DNA of 64,000 nucleotides from Acytostelium subglobosum LB1 (GCF_000787575.1 NW_012236522.1:868001-932000), one strand, 5' to 3'; shown: positions 1 through 11,009, counted from the first letter of the stretch. The notes: generated by a model from the sequence alone, not told the origin. Made by a program: numbers and translations.

Positions 1-1052
1 ATGACAAAGCCTTCAATATGTTTGAGTTCGCGAACAACATTGACCAACTGTGTCATGTTGGTGATCTGGGAGAATGATGGATGTTGCTTGATGTCAATGA
101 TGCCAATGAATGGTATGTCGTAGTCCAATGCCGATTGCTTCAATCGCTCGTATGGAACATATTCACCAGTTTGAATGTTTCTGATTGAGATCAATCTCAA
201 GTTGTCCTCTGGGTAGTATAGGATGATCTGTTGATTCTTTGAACTGAACTCAAACAATGGAGTGTACCCATTTGATAACCATTCCAATGCAAACTCATTG
301 AATCTATGTTTTTGTCCTGTTGCAGCTGCATCCTCTGATGATGTTGTTGCCGTTGATGTGGCGTAGCATGATGTGACGTATGCATCGACCTTTACTGCAA
401 GATCCGTTGTGGCGCCCTTCTTTGAGCCCCACGACACCGCTCCATTGATCAACAATGGAGTGATCATCGATCCATCAATCTTCTCCATCAATATATAGGG
501 CTCAGACAAGTCTATCTTGTCCTAAGTATGGTTAAGTTAAGGATAGTGTTAGAGCAAGGACAAGTGGTAGGAGTCTGGGATACATACAGCCTTGGTCTCA
601 AGCAACTCGTTGACATTGAAGAACTTGTGGAACTTTCGACTGAGGAGCTTGCCTGTGGCCGCGTCAAAGATGATGCCACGACATTCTCTTCGCACTTTGA
701 GTAGGAATGACTTCTTGGGATCAGTCTCCTTCATTGGATCAGGGAATGAATCATTGCATAGCATGTCATAAGAGAACACTAAAGTACCATCGAATACCTC
801 CTCCCTGAATCCACGTGCATCCCTAATAGCATCTCTACAATCTTCAACAGTCAAGTTATGAGGGAACATTGTTGAATTTCGTTGGGTGTATAACAATGAC
901 TCTGCCTCTGCCTCTGCATCTGTTAATGACATTGACAATGTTGCTGCAGCCAATGATGATGTTGTATCCAATTCATCCACTACTACTCCTGTTGTGTTTG
1001 TTGTTGATGTTGTAGTTGATGGGACATTGGTGTCCCCAGGTATATCATCCAT
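1..1052 (-). CDS. T4 Rnl1-type RNA ligase, 5' part (3' end outside window)
   Basis: Two exons read right to left: 1052..588 and 521..1 (66-nt intron with GTATGT donor and TTAG acceptor, phase 0). Exon 1 starts with a low-complexity Thr/Ser segment, then carries the ECRGIIFD and KFHKFFNVNE stretch that precedes the active site in phage T4 RNA ligase 1. Exon 2 opens with EKIDGS, the KxDG nucleotidyltransferase motif I whose Lys is adenylylated, followed by FEFSSKNQQIILYY (motif IIIa-like), RNIQTGEYVPY and EGFVI (motif IV). This order matches the Rnl1 adenylyltransferase domain (also the ligase domain of fungal and plant tRNA ligases). Expected reaction: ATP-dependent joining of RNA ends. The C-terminal part, which would tell a simple Rnl1 from a multidomain tRNA ligase, lies outside the window. 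Confidence 0.85.
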
Positions 1053-2102
1053 ATTAATGTGTATATATATCTACAAGTAGTAATAGTAGCAATAGTTTAA
1101 ACAATAAAATGAATGAACAAACGATCTTAATATCTGTCCGATCCTCAGTCCGATCGTGCAAGACCGATAAATTTCCAACTATCCTGGAAAAACATGAGAA
1201 TTGAGTAAAGAAACAAGTTGGACAAAAGCAAACTCAAGTGTAAATGAATGATATAATGACCAATAATAATGGTTGGACAAATGAAGAACAAATATTGATT
1301 GATTGATTGATTGATGGATGTCGATTGTTCATTGAACAGACAGGGAGGATCGTGATCTTATTTAATTGACACTTATCTGTGTCATTGTTACAACAATTCA
1401 ATTGGTCCAAGTCACTCCACATCCACTATCACCACAACCAGTACACACATTCTTATAAGTGTTTGATTGATTGTTTGATTGAGTGTGTAGTAGAAGTATA
1501 AATAGACCCTATGAGGTCCACACAAGTGGTGAACAATCAATCAGTGTGTTGGAATGTGTTTGACAATGTGAATTGATTGACCACTACCACTACACACTTT
1601 CCATCATCATCGTGATGAGGAGGATGGAATATATAACATGTTATAACACCTATATCAGAAACCACCTCTTTGATCGACACCCCCCTCACTACTACTGTAC
1701 ATGGTTGTTTAAACAACATCAATCTTAAATGACAATGCCACCAAGTCGATGAGGGGTAGTGAGTGCATTCAAGGCTGGATGGAACACCCACAGAACAACA
1801 GAGTGCCAACCATTAAGGTGTTAATCAATGAGGGCATAATCCAAATAACCTTATTAACCAACCCAGCCATCTTGGCAACGGACACTTGTGTACTGTGGGC
1901 AAAGTTGATTGATTTGCCTTCCTTCCCTCCCTCCTTTATTCCTTCCATCTCCTTACTCCTCCTTTCATACCCCAATCATTATTATTATTGTTATAATTAT
2001 TATACTAACTAGACCAAGAATAAGGAAGCAGTTAACTTGGTTTTATTCTATAATTATAACTATCTTTAAAATATTTATTATTTTTATTATTAATTATTAA
2101 TA
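1053..2102. other. Intergenic region, shared upstream region of two divergent genes
   Basis: No convincing gene. It contains a (GATT)n tetramer run near 1294-1316, purine/pyrimidine simple sequence near 1918-1975, and a very AT-rich stretch (about 1975-2102) directly before the fibro-slime gene that probably holds its core promoter. The RNA ligase gene starts at the left edge on the other strand, so promoters for both genes should be here. Confidence 0.6.
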
Positions 2103-4343
2103 ATGACATTCAGGATTAACCTGGCTACAACACTGATAGTCCTAGTGTTGGCCTTGACTATCTCGGCAATATATGGACAAGATGGTAAGTACTAATATAT
2201 ATATATATATCTTGATCATATATCTTGATCACTCACCCACTCACTCAATCAATCAAAATTTTAAAGATACAATTGTTATGAAGGTATCAATATTTGATCA
2301 ACATCCATCAAAGAATTTAAACTTTGAGAGTTGTAGTAAAGGTCTACAAGAGAATATGGTCACCTACAAGCTAGACCAATCACAAATTCCAAGATTGAGT
2401 CCACCTTTGGGAGATAATGCCTGTATTTTGGACTTTCAAGCATTTAAATCATTCTTCCAACCAAATGCCACCGTGAACAAGTTCTCCACATATGAGATCA
2501 GTCTACATAGGAATGATTCCAGTGGTGGCTACACCTATAACAACCAGGAGTTCTTCCCCATTGATAACCAGGGCTGGGACACCGATCCCAACCTCAAGCG
2601 ATATACCAACGAGAAGGGTGTCTACCATAACTTCCACTTCTGCATGAAGTTCAGCACATACTTCACCTACGCTGGCAATGAGAGATTCTCATTCACCGGT
2701 GATGATGATGTATGGGTATACATCAACAACAAGCTTGCTGTAGACCTTGGTGGAGTACATTCTGCCGAGAGCAAGACCATCGTATTGAAGAATGTTATGC
2801 CAGATCTTCAAAGGGTATGTTCATTCAAACCCTCTACCCTTGCCCTCTACCGTTATCCTAACCCTTGCCCTCGACCCTCAACACTCAGACTCAAACATAT
2901 CCTTTCGACTTCTTCTATTGTGAGAGACATACAAATGCCTCGACTATATACTTTGATACCAACATTGATGTAAAGTGCAAGTTCTATGATTACTGTGATA
3001 CGTGCAATGGTGATGGATCAAACTGTTGTCAAGGTAGCACCGATTGTGATGACAAAGACCCATGCACGATTGACAAGTGTCCATCGGCATTGACACCAGG
3101 CATCAACAAGGACAACTACAAGACCTTCTGTCAACACACCCGTATGAACTGCTCGATCACCAATGATATGTGTAACACCTACACATGCCAAGCCGGAGAT
3201 GCTTGTGGACTAAAGACACCGGTCAAGTGCCCAGAGCAACACTGCAAGGTACCATCGTGTGACCCCGTCAAGGGCTGTCAATCATTCAACAAGTGCACCT
3301 CCTCTGTCTGCACAGACTCTGTCTGTCAGCCTGGCGCTACAGTGGCCGACGACAAATGCATTGAGACACCAAAGAACTGCACTGGACCAGACTTATGTCT
3401 TGTCTACTCTTGTGATGCCAGCAAGGGCGGCTGTATCTCCAAGTCCAAGGTATGCACTCCACCCGACGAGTGTACTTCATCTACATGTGTCAACGGCCAA
3501 TGCGTCAACACTCAGATCCCCGTCGATCAGTGTGCAGCCTGCAAGCCCAAGCCATGCTTTGTCAACCAGTGGCTCAACAGCAACTGTGTCTACTCCAACG
3601 ATCCAAAGATTGACGACAGCAACCCATGTACTACTGACTTGTGTAACAGCACAACAGGCGAGATCAGCCACGTCCCAGTCTCTTGTGATGGATGCCAGGC
3701 CTGCCAACAATCTACTGGCACCTGTGCCGACGACACCACCAAGTGCCAGGACGACGGCAACCTCTGCACAACCAGCCAGTGCACATCTGGCAACTGTACC
3801 TACACGATGATCTCCTGTGACGACGGCAATCCCTGCACTGACGACTCATGTGACCCAGTCACTGGTTGCGTACACAAGGACACCTTGTGTCCAGACGAAG
3901 GCAACTGCCAGGAGGGATACTGCCAGGCGGGTGTTGGATGTGCCCTGAGGACTCGCAACTGCACCACCGACCAGTTCTGCATCGACTCTATCTGTGACGA
4001 GCGTCTGGGCTGCGTCAAGTTTGAGAAGCGCTGCATTGCCAACAACCCCGACTGCCAGATTGGCACTTGCAACAATGTGACTCAGGCATGTGAGTTCCGC
4101 GACTACTCGCCACTGCCATTCGGCTGCAACAAGGCCGCAGTCATCTCCACTGGAGTTATTGCCGGTGTAGTTGTGGCTGGTGCTGTTGCCCTAGGACTGA
4201 TGATCTTTGGTGGCAAGAAGGGCTACGACTACTGGAAGCAGAACAAAGACAACAAGATGTCAGCGTCCAACAGCAATCCAATGTACACTCCCAGTCCCAA
4301 CAATGCCGAGAACCCACTCTACGATCCTGCCGCCAACAACTAA
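2103..4343 (+). CDS. Fibro-slime (PA14) domain, cysteine-repeat type I membrane protein, psi family
   Basis: Three exons: 2103..2184, 2267..2814, 2889..4343 (694 aa). The ATG at 2103 gives a signal peptide (about residues 1-25, ending SAIYGQ). Residues about 40-235 form the fibro-slime/PA14 domain: FTGDDDVWVYINNKLAVDLGG is the calcium-loop core and YPFDFFYCERH lies just after the second splice. About 240-620 is a long run of 12-25-residue Cys repeats of the Dictyostelium CTDC type (DGNPCTDDSCDPVTGC). A single transmembrane helix (about 626-650) is followed by a 45-residue cytosolic tail with two NPxY-like NPMY/NPLY motifs. Members of the prespore-cell-inducing-factor (psi) family have this plan; the exact paralogue cannot be named. 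Expected role: cell surface or matrix adhesion or signalling in development. Confidence 0.88.
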
Positions 4344-4605
4344 AGCTATCTTCATAAGTGAGTGTTTGGGTGATTGATTATCCACCAATCTCCAATCAAT
4401 CAATCAAACTCATAAGATGTTGTATATATATATAATACCTTAACAATATAAATTAAACTTCCGAATCATATAAATATAATCATTTTGGTGATTGACAAGT
4501 GGAAATTGCCAAAGTATACCGAGGTGAAGTAGTTAATATTTATTTACAAGATCAAAGGATGATCATTTTTAAGGGCTATACCAACTTAGTAATGTTTAAT
4601 TAAAG
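4344..4605. other. AT-rich 3' flank between convergent genes
   Basis: Noncoding 3' flank of the psi-family gene and of the small Cys-rich gene on the other strand. It has an AATCAATCAATC run near 4390-4407 and a TATATATATA tract near 4424-4434. Nothing else is seen. Confidence 0.5.
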
Positions 4606-4797
4606 CTATCTGAATCTATGGCTCCTAAAGACCTCACACTGAGTGCATCTGCATCCTCTTCCAAAGTCACCACATGGAGCTATTCTTCCAGAGAATCCAC
4701 CAAAACCATTATGCATCCTCCTGGCATCGTTACATTGATCACAACGGCAGCCCCTTCCAAAGTCCTTACAGGGGATACCCAAAAGTCCAAGAGTCAT
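4606..4797 (-). CDS. Small cysteine-rich protein with a duplicated CxDFGRGCRCxQC motif
   Basis: Single-exon 63-aa reading frame, ATG at 4797. The motif C-x-D-F-G-R-G-C-R-C-x-Q-C occurs twice (residues about 10-22 and 42-54), separated by a Gly/Arg/His linker. The two DNA copies differ at several codons, and within the core nearly all differences are synonymous (AGG/AGA, GGC/GGA, CGT/AGA, TGT/TGC, CAA/CAG), which is what selection on the peptide leaves. No signal peptide or membrane helix is visible, so a cytosolic or nuclear protein is likely. Four Cys per motif could bind zinc or another metal or form disulfides; this is inference. I do not recognise the family. The gene sits alone between AT-rich flanks, with its promoter presumably in 4798-4950. 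Confidence 0.6.
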   Translation of the reverse strand: MTLGLLGIPCKDFGRGCRCDQCNDARRMHNGFGGFSGRIAPCGDFGRGCRCTQCEVFRSHRFR

Positions 4798-5608
4798 CTT
4801 TGATTATTAATTACTACTAGTAGTCTTTAGAAAATTAGAAATATTGAATAATTATTATTAATATTATTATTATTAATAGAAAGGTAATTTATGAGATATG
4901 GAAGATAAGGATATAAATTGGTTCTTAAATATTAAGATATAATAATGTTTTTGATGATATTAAATAATGTCCAAGATGATCACTTATTTATAGTTTTTAT
5001 CTTGATTGGAGTTGTAATAGAGATAATCAATTCTAAAAGAATAGGAATCAATCAAGTTCCCAATCCTGGTAATTTTCAAAACCAAAGTGTAAAAGAGAGT
5101 TTGCTATCTACAAAAATAGTAATGTATGAGGTGATTGGAATCCAAAAGACATGCACCAAATCACTTCAAACTTAGTGTCAACCAAGTGTCTGATAGACAG
5201 ATTGGTGTGGTGATTGCTTGGGCCTCTGGGACCACCCTTTCTCCCACTTCTGGGATTTTTGAGAAGTCAGTGTCTCTTCAATCCTTTCAAACGAACTTGT
5301 AAATTGATGTTCATCTTCTAGGGTTTACCCTGGGATAAAGTTATATCAACTTATTATTATTATTATTATATCATTCATAATATATTATTCATAATTGGGA
5401 TTGAAATTTTTGCCTCACTTCATTCAACCTTCAAAGCATCAAACTGATTCATTTTTGAATCCAAAAATAAATAAATAAACTCAACTTGAAACTTTGCATG
5501 ATCCCACCCTAAATGAATCATTGAGTGGGCTAGTTCAGACCTTGGTCAAACATTCACTACTTTGTCGATCACTCATTAATACAACTACATCTATATAGAT
5601 ACATTATA
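4798..5608. other. Intergenic region, AT-rich
   Basis: AT-rich at both ends (TTATTATTA runs near 4848-4877 and 5350-5372), with a less AT-rich patch at about 5175-5335 that has no clear reading frame. Reading frames inside (for example 4945-5175) have no family signature and AT-driven composition. It presumably holds the promoters of the Cys-rich gene (leftward) and of the coiled-coil gene (rightward). Confidence 0.5.
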
Positions 5609-7663
5609 ATGTCAGCAACAGGTGCCCCATCACAAGAGTTTGTCAGACTCAATAATATCCTCGTGGACACTTATGTTAAACATCAGGATGAGATCAAGAA
5701 GCTAACGGCATCAATCGATCACATTACAAAGGAGAAACAGTTGTTGACGAGGAAGTATGACTCGTTGTTAAAGTCATCCCAGGATGCTGGTCTGACACTG
5801 CCCGAGCCCGAGCCAACTCCAGTCGACGAGGAAGTGGTCGAGGAGCAGACGCCAGTGTCGCAGCCACCCACCGCCACCTCCACCACCAACAACAGTAGCA
5901 GCAGTACCGACCCCGCTGATGCCCAAGAGATCGCCGCTGTACTCGACACACTCAAGAAGGAGTTGAAGGAGCGTGATGCCGCACTGGCTGACGCCAACAA
6001 CAAGTTGGCCATCTCCACTCATGAGATTGATCGTTTGAACTATGACATCAAGAAGATTCAGGAGCAGCAGCAACAGGGCAGTGACAACACGGACACCAAC
6101 AATGAGATTATTGCCTCGCTCAAACTTAAGGAGGAGCAGTTGGTGCAGCAGAACCAAGGTCTACAGGCTGCCCTGGACGAGCAGAACCAGCTATCACTCA
6201 AACTGCGCGAGCAGTTTGTTGGCGAACGCGATACTCTCAACAAGAAGTTGGAGGCCTTCCAGTCAGAGGCGTCAAAGTCCGATCTGCTGCACCAGGAGCT
6301 GGAGTTGCTTCACGCACGCATCGAGGAGAAGGAGGAGGAGATAAAGAAACTGGGCCAGACGATCGCCGATCTCGAGACTGAGTGTCGCGAGCTCCAAGAC
6401 AGGATCCAACAGAACACCAGTGGCTTCAAGGACAAACTGGACGAGCTGCAGCAGTCCAAGCAAGAGGAGCTGCAACAGCTCACACAGCAACTCAATGAGT
6501 TGCAGTTGGCCAACAAGGACCTGGCTGACAAGGCTTCCCAGGGCGAGGGTCAAGGCGAGCAGGTCTCCAGCTTGCAGGAACAGGTCACTCAGCTGCAGAG
6601 CGAAAACAAGCAGTTGTCGACCAAGATCGACGAGGCTGTGCAGGCTGCCGCACAAGAGCAGGCCGCGTTGGTCACTGGCCTCCAGGAGCAGGTCACTCAG
6701 CTACAAAACGAGAACAAGCAGTTGTCGACCAAGGTCGATGAGTCTGTCCAGGCTGCCGCGCAGGAGCAGAGTAAGCTTGGCGAGTTGGAGCATGGAAAAA
6801 GCGAGCTCGAGGCAAGACTGGCCACATTGGAACAAGAGAACAGCGAGCTTAAGCAACAAGCTAGCCAAAGTGGACAGCAGCAGACCGATGCGTTGCAGCA
6901 GTTGGAGCAGACAAACAATGCACTGGTGGCCAAGCTGGCCGAACAGGGTGGCGAGCAGGTTGCCAAGCTGCAGGAGCTCCAGACCCTGGTGGAAACGGCC
7001 ACCAAGACTGAGGCTGAGCTGCAGGCTAATATCGTCGCGCTCAATGAGGACAACAACAAGCTGCGCGAGCAATCGGATTTCTTGCTCGAAGAGAACAAGT
7101 CGCGTGGCGATGGCATTGCCAAGCTGGAGCAGGACAACAAGGCACTACAGGACAAGTTGAGCGCGCTACAGGGTGCTGAGGGCCAACAACAGGCCGTCGT
7201 TGCCAACCTCAATAATCAAGTGAGCCAACTGATGGCCCAGTTGAACGAACAGGATGGTGTCAGGACACGCCAGACTGAAGAGCTGGCCAAGATTGAAGAG
7301 GAGAAGGATCATCAACTGCAGCTCGTTGCCAAGCTGCAGGAGAAGCTGAAGGAGTTGCTCGAGAAGCAGGAGCTCCACGAGAAGGAGTCGCAAGACAAGA
7401 TCACCGCGCTCAAGTCTGAGAATTCATCATTGCAAGCGACCGTCACAAAGCTCGAGTCAGAGCAACAGCAGGCTCAAAATAGCCACGAGGATGTCAAGCA
7501 CAGCGAAAGCGAGACCATCATCGCGACCAACACTGAGGTCAATGAAGTGGAACAACCCCAAGAGAGCAAGACAGAGACAACCACCAACGAGGAACAGGCA
7601 GGCGAGCAGCCAGCCGAGTCTGAGGAAGTGGCCACGTTGGAGGAGGACGAACAGACATTTTAG
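5609..7663 (+). CDS. Long coiled-coil protein
   Basis: Single exon, 684 aa, ATG at 5609 after ACATTATA. A short N-terminal segment (1-60) is followed by a Pro/Thr/Ser/Asn linker (about 68-105). Residues about 105-640 are almost pure heptad coiled coil rich in Gln, Glu, Leu and Lys, and an acidic tail ends the protein. A roughly 35-residue block containing LQEQVTQLQ, ENKQLSTK and VQAAAQEQ is tandemly duplicated (nt about 6574-6660 and 6679-6768). There is no membrane segment, GRIP domain or motor domain. The composition resembles golgins, tropomyosin-like or centrosomal scaffolds, but coiled coils alone do not allow a functional assignment. The strong GC-rich third-position bias suggests high expression. 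Confidence 0.9.
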   Translation: MSATGAPSQEFVRLNNILVDTYVKHQDEIKKLTASIDHITKEKQLLTRKYDSLLKSSQDAGLTLPEPEPTPVDEEVVEEQTPVSQPPTATSTTNNSSSSTDPADAQEIAAVLDTLKKELKERDAALADANNKLAISTHEIDRLNYDIKKIQEQQQQGSDNTDTNNEIIASLKLKEEQLVQQNQGLQAALDEQNQLSLKLREQFVGERDTLNKKLEAFQSEASKSDLLHQELELLHARIEEKEEEIKKLGQTIADLETECRELQDRIQQNTSGFKDKLDELQQSKQEELQQLTQQLNELQLANKDLADKASQGEGQGEQVSSLQEQVTQLQSENKQLSTKIDEAVQAAAQEQAALVTGLQEQVTQLQNENKQLSTKVDESVQAAAQEQSKLGELEHGKSELEARLATLEQENSELKQQASQSGQQQTDALQQLEQTNNALVAKLAEQGGEQVAKLQELQTLVETATKTEAELQANIVALNEDNNKLREQSDFLLEENKSRGDGIAKLEQDNKALQDKLSALQGAEGQQQAVVANLNNQVSQLMAQLNEQDGVRTRQTEELAKIEEEKDHQLQLVAKLQEKLKELLEKQELHEKESQDKITALKSENSSLQATVTKLESEQQQAQNSHEDVKHSESETIIATNTEVNEVEQPQESKTETTTNEEQAGEQPAESEEVATLEEDEQTF

Positions 7664-8065
7664 ACCCCTGGCGAACCAAAGGCACATCCAAGCATTTAGC
7701 CGAGGTTCCAAGACCCAGAGGTCTACTTACATGTAATAACAAAGAGCGAGAGAGTCATTGAGTGGGTGGGTCATGCTCGCTCACTCAATCTCATATTAGT
7801 CTAGTTGGTTTGGTTTGGTAGTTTAGTTTATTTCATTGGATGCAATCAGTAGTAGTTGTGGCGCTGTTAGTGGAAGATAATCAATCTGTTGCCAGATGGC
7901 AAGATAAGGATGGAAGTTCAACGGATCCCACACTCCCACGTCCAGTGTTGTAGACGTGTTGATGGGAAGATCACCCACATCCTTAATTGATTGATTCGTT
8001 TCAATCATTCATTCATTCATTCATTCTTCAATCATTCATTACTTGTATATATTATAGAGAATAAG
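7664..8065. other. Intergenic region
   Basis: 3' flank of the coiled-coil gene and promoter of the acetyltransferase gene. Contains an ATTCATTCATTC run near 8008-8025. No gene or RNA seen. Confidence 0.5.
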
Positions 8066-8731
8066 ATGACTATACCTCCAACTACATTATTCCCCTCTGA
8101 ACTATTGATTGACAATCAATACTTTAATAATGAGGGCATTCAATTTAGACCATTACAATTGACAGACTATGACAAAGGTAATCAAACATTGTTAATCAAC
8201 AAGGCTCCTTGTATATGTATGCTTACAAATGTCGACAATGTTTGAGTAGGATTCTCTGAACTGTTGCAACAGTTGACAGAGGCCAAGTTTGATAGAGCCA
8301 AGTTTGTTGAACGATTCCTACAGATGAAGAAAGAGAATGATACATACTTTATAGTGGTGGCAGAGGATGTCAACAAGAAGAGAATCATTGCCACTGGTTC
8401 AGTTGTAATCGAGAAGAAGTTCATCAGAGGTTGTGCACTATGTGGTCACATTGAAGACATTGTAGTGGACCAAACATATCGTGGAAAGAACCTTGGTCTA
8501 AAGTAACTAAACTAAATGTTTGAATGACTCATGTATATGTACATGTATACTAACTCAATCAATCAATCAATCCATAGGATCATTGATCAGTTGAAGCATA
8601 TTGGATCCCAATTGGGATGTTACAAGCTGATCCTGGACTGTGAAGATAAGAACCAGAAGTTCTATGAGAAGTGTGGATTCGAGAGGAAGCAAGTTATGAT
8701 GGCATTATATTTGCCACGAGCTAAACTCTAA
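8066..8731 (+). CDS. gna1: Glucosamine-6-phosphate N-acetyltransferase
   Basis: Three exons: 8066..8177, 8250..8502, 8578..8731 (172 aa). A GNAT-fold protein of the short GNA1 type: an N-terminal QFRPLQLTDYDKG strand, then the acetyl-CoA-binding core HIEDIVVD-YRGKNLG, LGCYKLILDC and the C-terminal FYEKCGFER. These are the diagnostic blocks of eukaryotic GNA1, which makes N-acetylglucosamine-6-phosphate from acetyl-CoA in the UDP-GlcNAc pathway in the cytosol. Length fits the family (about 150-190 aa). Both introns have GT-AG ends; the second ends in a (TCAA)n tract right before its acceptor. Confidence 0.92.
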
Positions 8732-9467
8732 ACTCTAAACTCCAATCAATCAATCAATCAAACAAACACATAACTTAATTATCTGTATCTCTACAACGTG
8801 TTTGGACCGAACATCCTTGCATCGTGCATCGGGAGTTGTTTGATCATCATGTCGGAAATTCCGTAGAGTCCTTGACCAGCCCGCAAAAACAAACAACTTG
8901 TTGATCTGAACAAACACCAACAACAAGGACAAAACACGCCATTCTGATAAAGACCCAACAAGAAGCCATCTTTGGATCGAAAATTAATTAAAGGAAAGCA
9001 CGATGCTGATTGCTTTTCACCAACACCATCATTATTTTTTTGCGTAGAGGGGGGAGTGATTGAGGGAGTACAGTGTGGGTGTTTGATCACAATCACCAAA
9101 TTTGATTTGATTTTATATTATTTTTATGGTGAAGATATTGATCTCTCAATGAGTGAGAGAATAACTGATTACTACTACTTTCCATCTTGCAAAGCTAGAG
9201 TGCGTGGATGAATGAATGAATGAGTGAGTGGGAGCGGAATGGATTGATGGATGGTTGTGGCTGAGCCATCATCCTATTCATTCAACACAACATTGGCATC
9301 ATTGTATTTAATACTTACCCAACAACACGCGCACACTTATTATTATTATATATATATTTATACATATAACATATAACTATATATATACTTATAACATTGT
9401 ATATTAATTAAACAACCTTGTAATAACAATCAATCAATCAATCAAAGATTTAAACAAACAAAAAAAA
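8732..9467. other. Intergenic region with AT-rich promoter
   Basis: Starts with an (AATC)n run after the gna1 stop. The middle (about 8790-9010) is less AT-rich but has no convincing frame. The last 130 bases are very AT-rich (TATATATATTTATAC near 9349-9363) and end in an A-run just before the ATG at 9468, a typical dictyostelid promoter and start context. Confidence 0.5.
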
Positions 9468-10765
9468 ATGGTCAAGCCTAATGTATTGATTCTCGGAGGT
9501 GTTGGATTCATTGGAAGAAACTTGGTGCAGTTCTTGGTTGAGAAGGCACTGTGCGATCACATTCGTGTCGTTGACAAGGTGTTGCCAACCACTGCTTTCC
9601 TCGGAAAGAAGCACGCCGATGCCTTTGCCAAGGTCGAATACATGCAGGGCAACCTCACCAGCCCAGCCTCGATCACCAAATGCTTCACACTCGATGGCGG
9701 ACGCAAATTCAACTACGTCTTCAACTTGGCCGGCGAGACCAAGTACGGCCAGACCGATGCCGTCTACAACGAGAAGATCTTTGACGTCACCGTCAAGTGT
9801 GCCACCGAGGCCGCCAAGGTTGGCGTCGACAAGTTCATCGAGGTCTCCACCGCCCAGGTCTACGAGTCCAAGAAGAAGGCCAGCAAGGAGGGTGACAAGA
9901 TCGATGCATGGACCCTCATTGCCAAGTACAAGTTCAACGCTGAGAACAAGTTGAAGGAGATCGCTGGGTATGTATTTTGTTGGAGCAAATCAACAACAGC
10001 AGACAGGCAGGCAGGGAAACAGGCTCATGATGATTGATTGCGCGCAGTTCTAACAATCGAGATGCGACATCATATGTAACTACAAACAGTTTGAACTACG
10101 TTATCCTTCGTCCAGCAGTTGTCTATGGTCCAGGTGACGTCTCTGGAGTCTCACCAAGAATCATCACAGGTGCCGTCTACAAGTTCCTCGACGAGAAGAT
10201 GGAGTTCCTGTGGGGAGGTGACCTCAAGGTCAACACTGTGCACGTGAACGATGTCTGCAAGGCCATCTGGCACGTTGCCCTCGGTGCTCCAAAGGGCGCC
10301 GTCTTCAACCTTGCCGACAAGGGTGACACTGACCAGGCAAAGATTAACAAGTGTCTCGAGAAGGTCTTTGCCATCAAGACCGGATTCCACGGCTCCATCG
10401 TCTCCAACCTCGCCCAGCTCAACCTGAAGGCTGTCTGTGAGCAGGCCAACAACAAGCATCTCAAGCCATGGTCCGACCTGTGCAAGCAGAAGGGTATCCT
10501 CAACACTCCACTCACCCCATATATCGACCAGGAGCTGTTGTCCAACAACCACTTGGCCGTCGATGGTACTGCCATCGAGGCAACTGGCTTCAAGTATGAC
10601 TACCCAGAGGTAAGTAGAAGAATTCTGCCGTAACACAGTACACTCATTCATATACTAATAATCATCGTTATCCATTCATTATTACCATGTTTACAGTTGA
10701 CTGAGGCAGGTATCAGAGAGGAGATCGAGTACTTCCAGGCTCAGAATCTGTTCCCAGCCATCTAA
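9468..10765 (+). CDS. Extended-SDR-like NAD(P)-binding protein, atypical active site
   Basis: Three exons: 9468..9967, 10048..10609, 10697..10765 (376 aa). The N-terminus carries the Rossmann fingerprint GGVGFIG (residues about 8-14), NLAGETKYGQ, and VSTAQVY supplying the usual active-site Ser/Thr. Later come LRPAVVYGPGD and VHVNDVCKAIWH, all typical of NAD-dependent epimerase/dehydratases. The conserved YxxxK is not there: in the block AKYKFNAENKL the Lys aligns with the family Lys, but the residue four before it is Ile, not Tyr. Such atypical SDRs often bind NAD(P) as chaperones or regulators; the substrate is unknown. Strong codon bias and an A-rich leader suggest good expression. Confidence 0.85.
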
Positions 10766-11009
10766 ACGCATTCGTTATACGTAATCCCTTAACTTAACAT
10801 TCTATAAACCCCCTCCTTTTCCTTTGATCCATTGTCTGTCTTGTGTCTTTCCATTACTCTCTCACTCCACCTTTGCTTGGTCAGTTGAGATGTTTGATGC
10901 GATTGATCACTAAGTTCAATCGACTTTTGATTGATTGATTCATTCATTCATTCATATGTACTGATATATACAATGTTCTAAACTAAAAGGGTTCCAATCA
11001 TTCATTCAC

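Noticed and set aside
4945-5175. 76-codon plus-strand frame
   Set aside because: Ile/Asn/Lys composition follows AT content, there is no motif, and it sits in promoter-like DNA.
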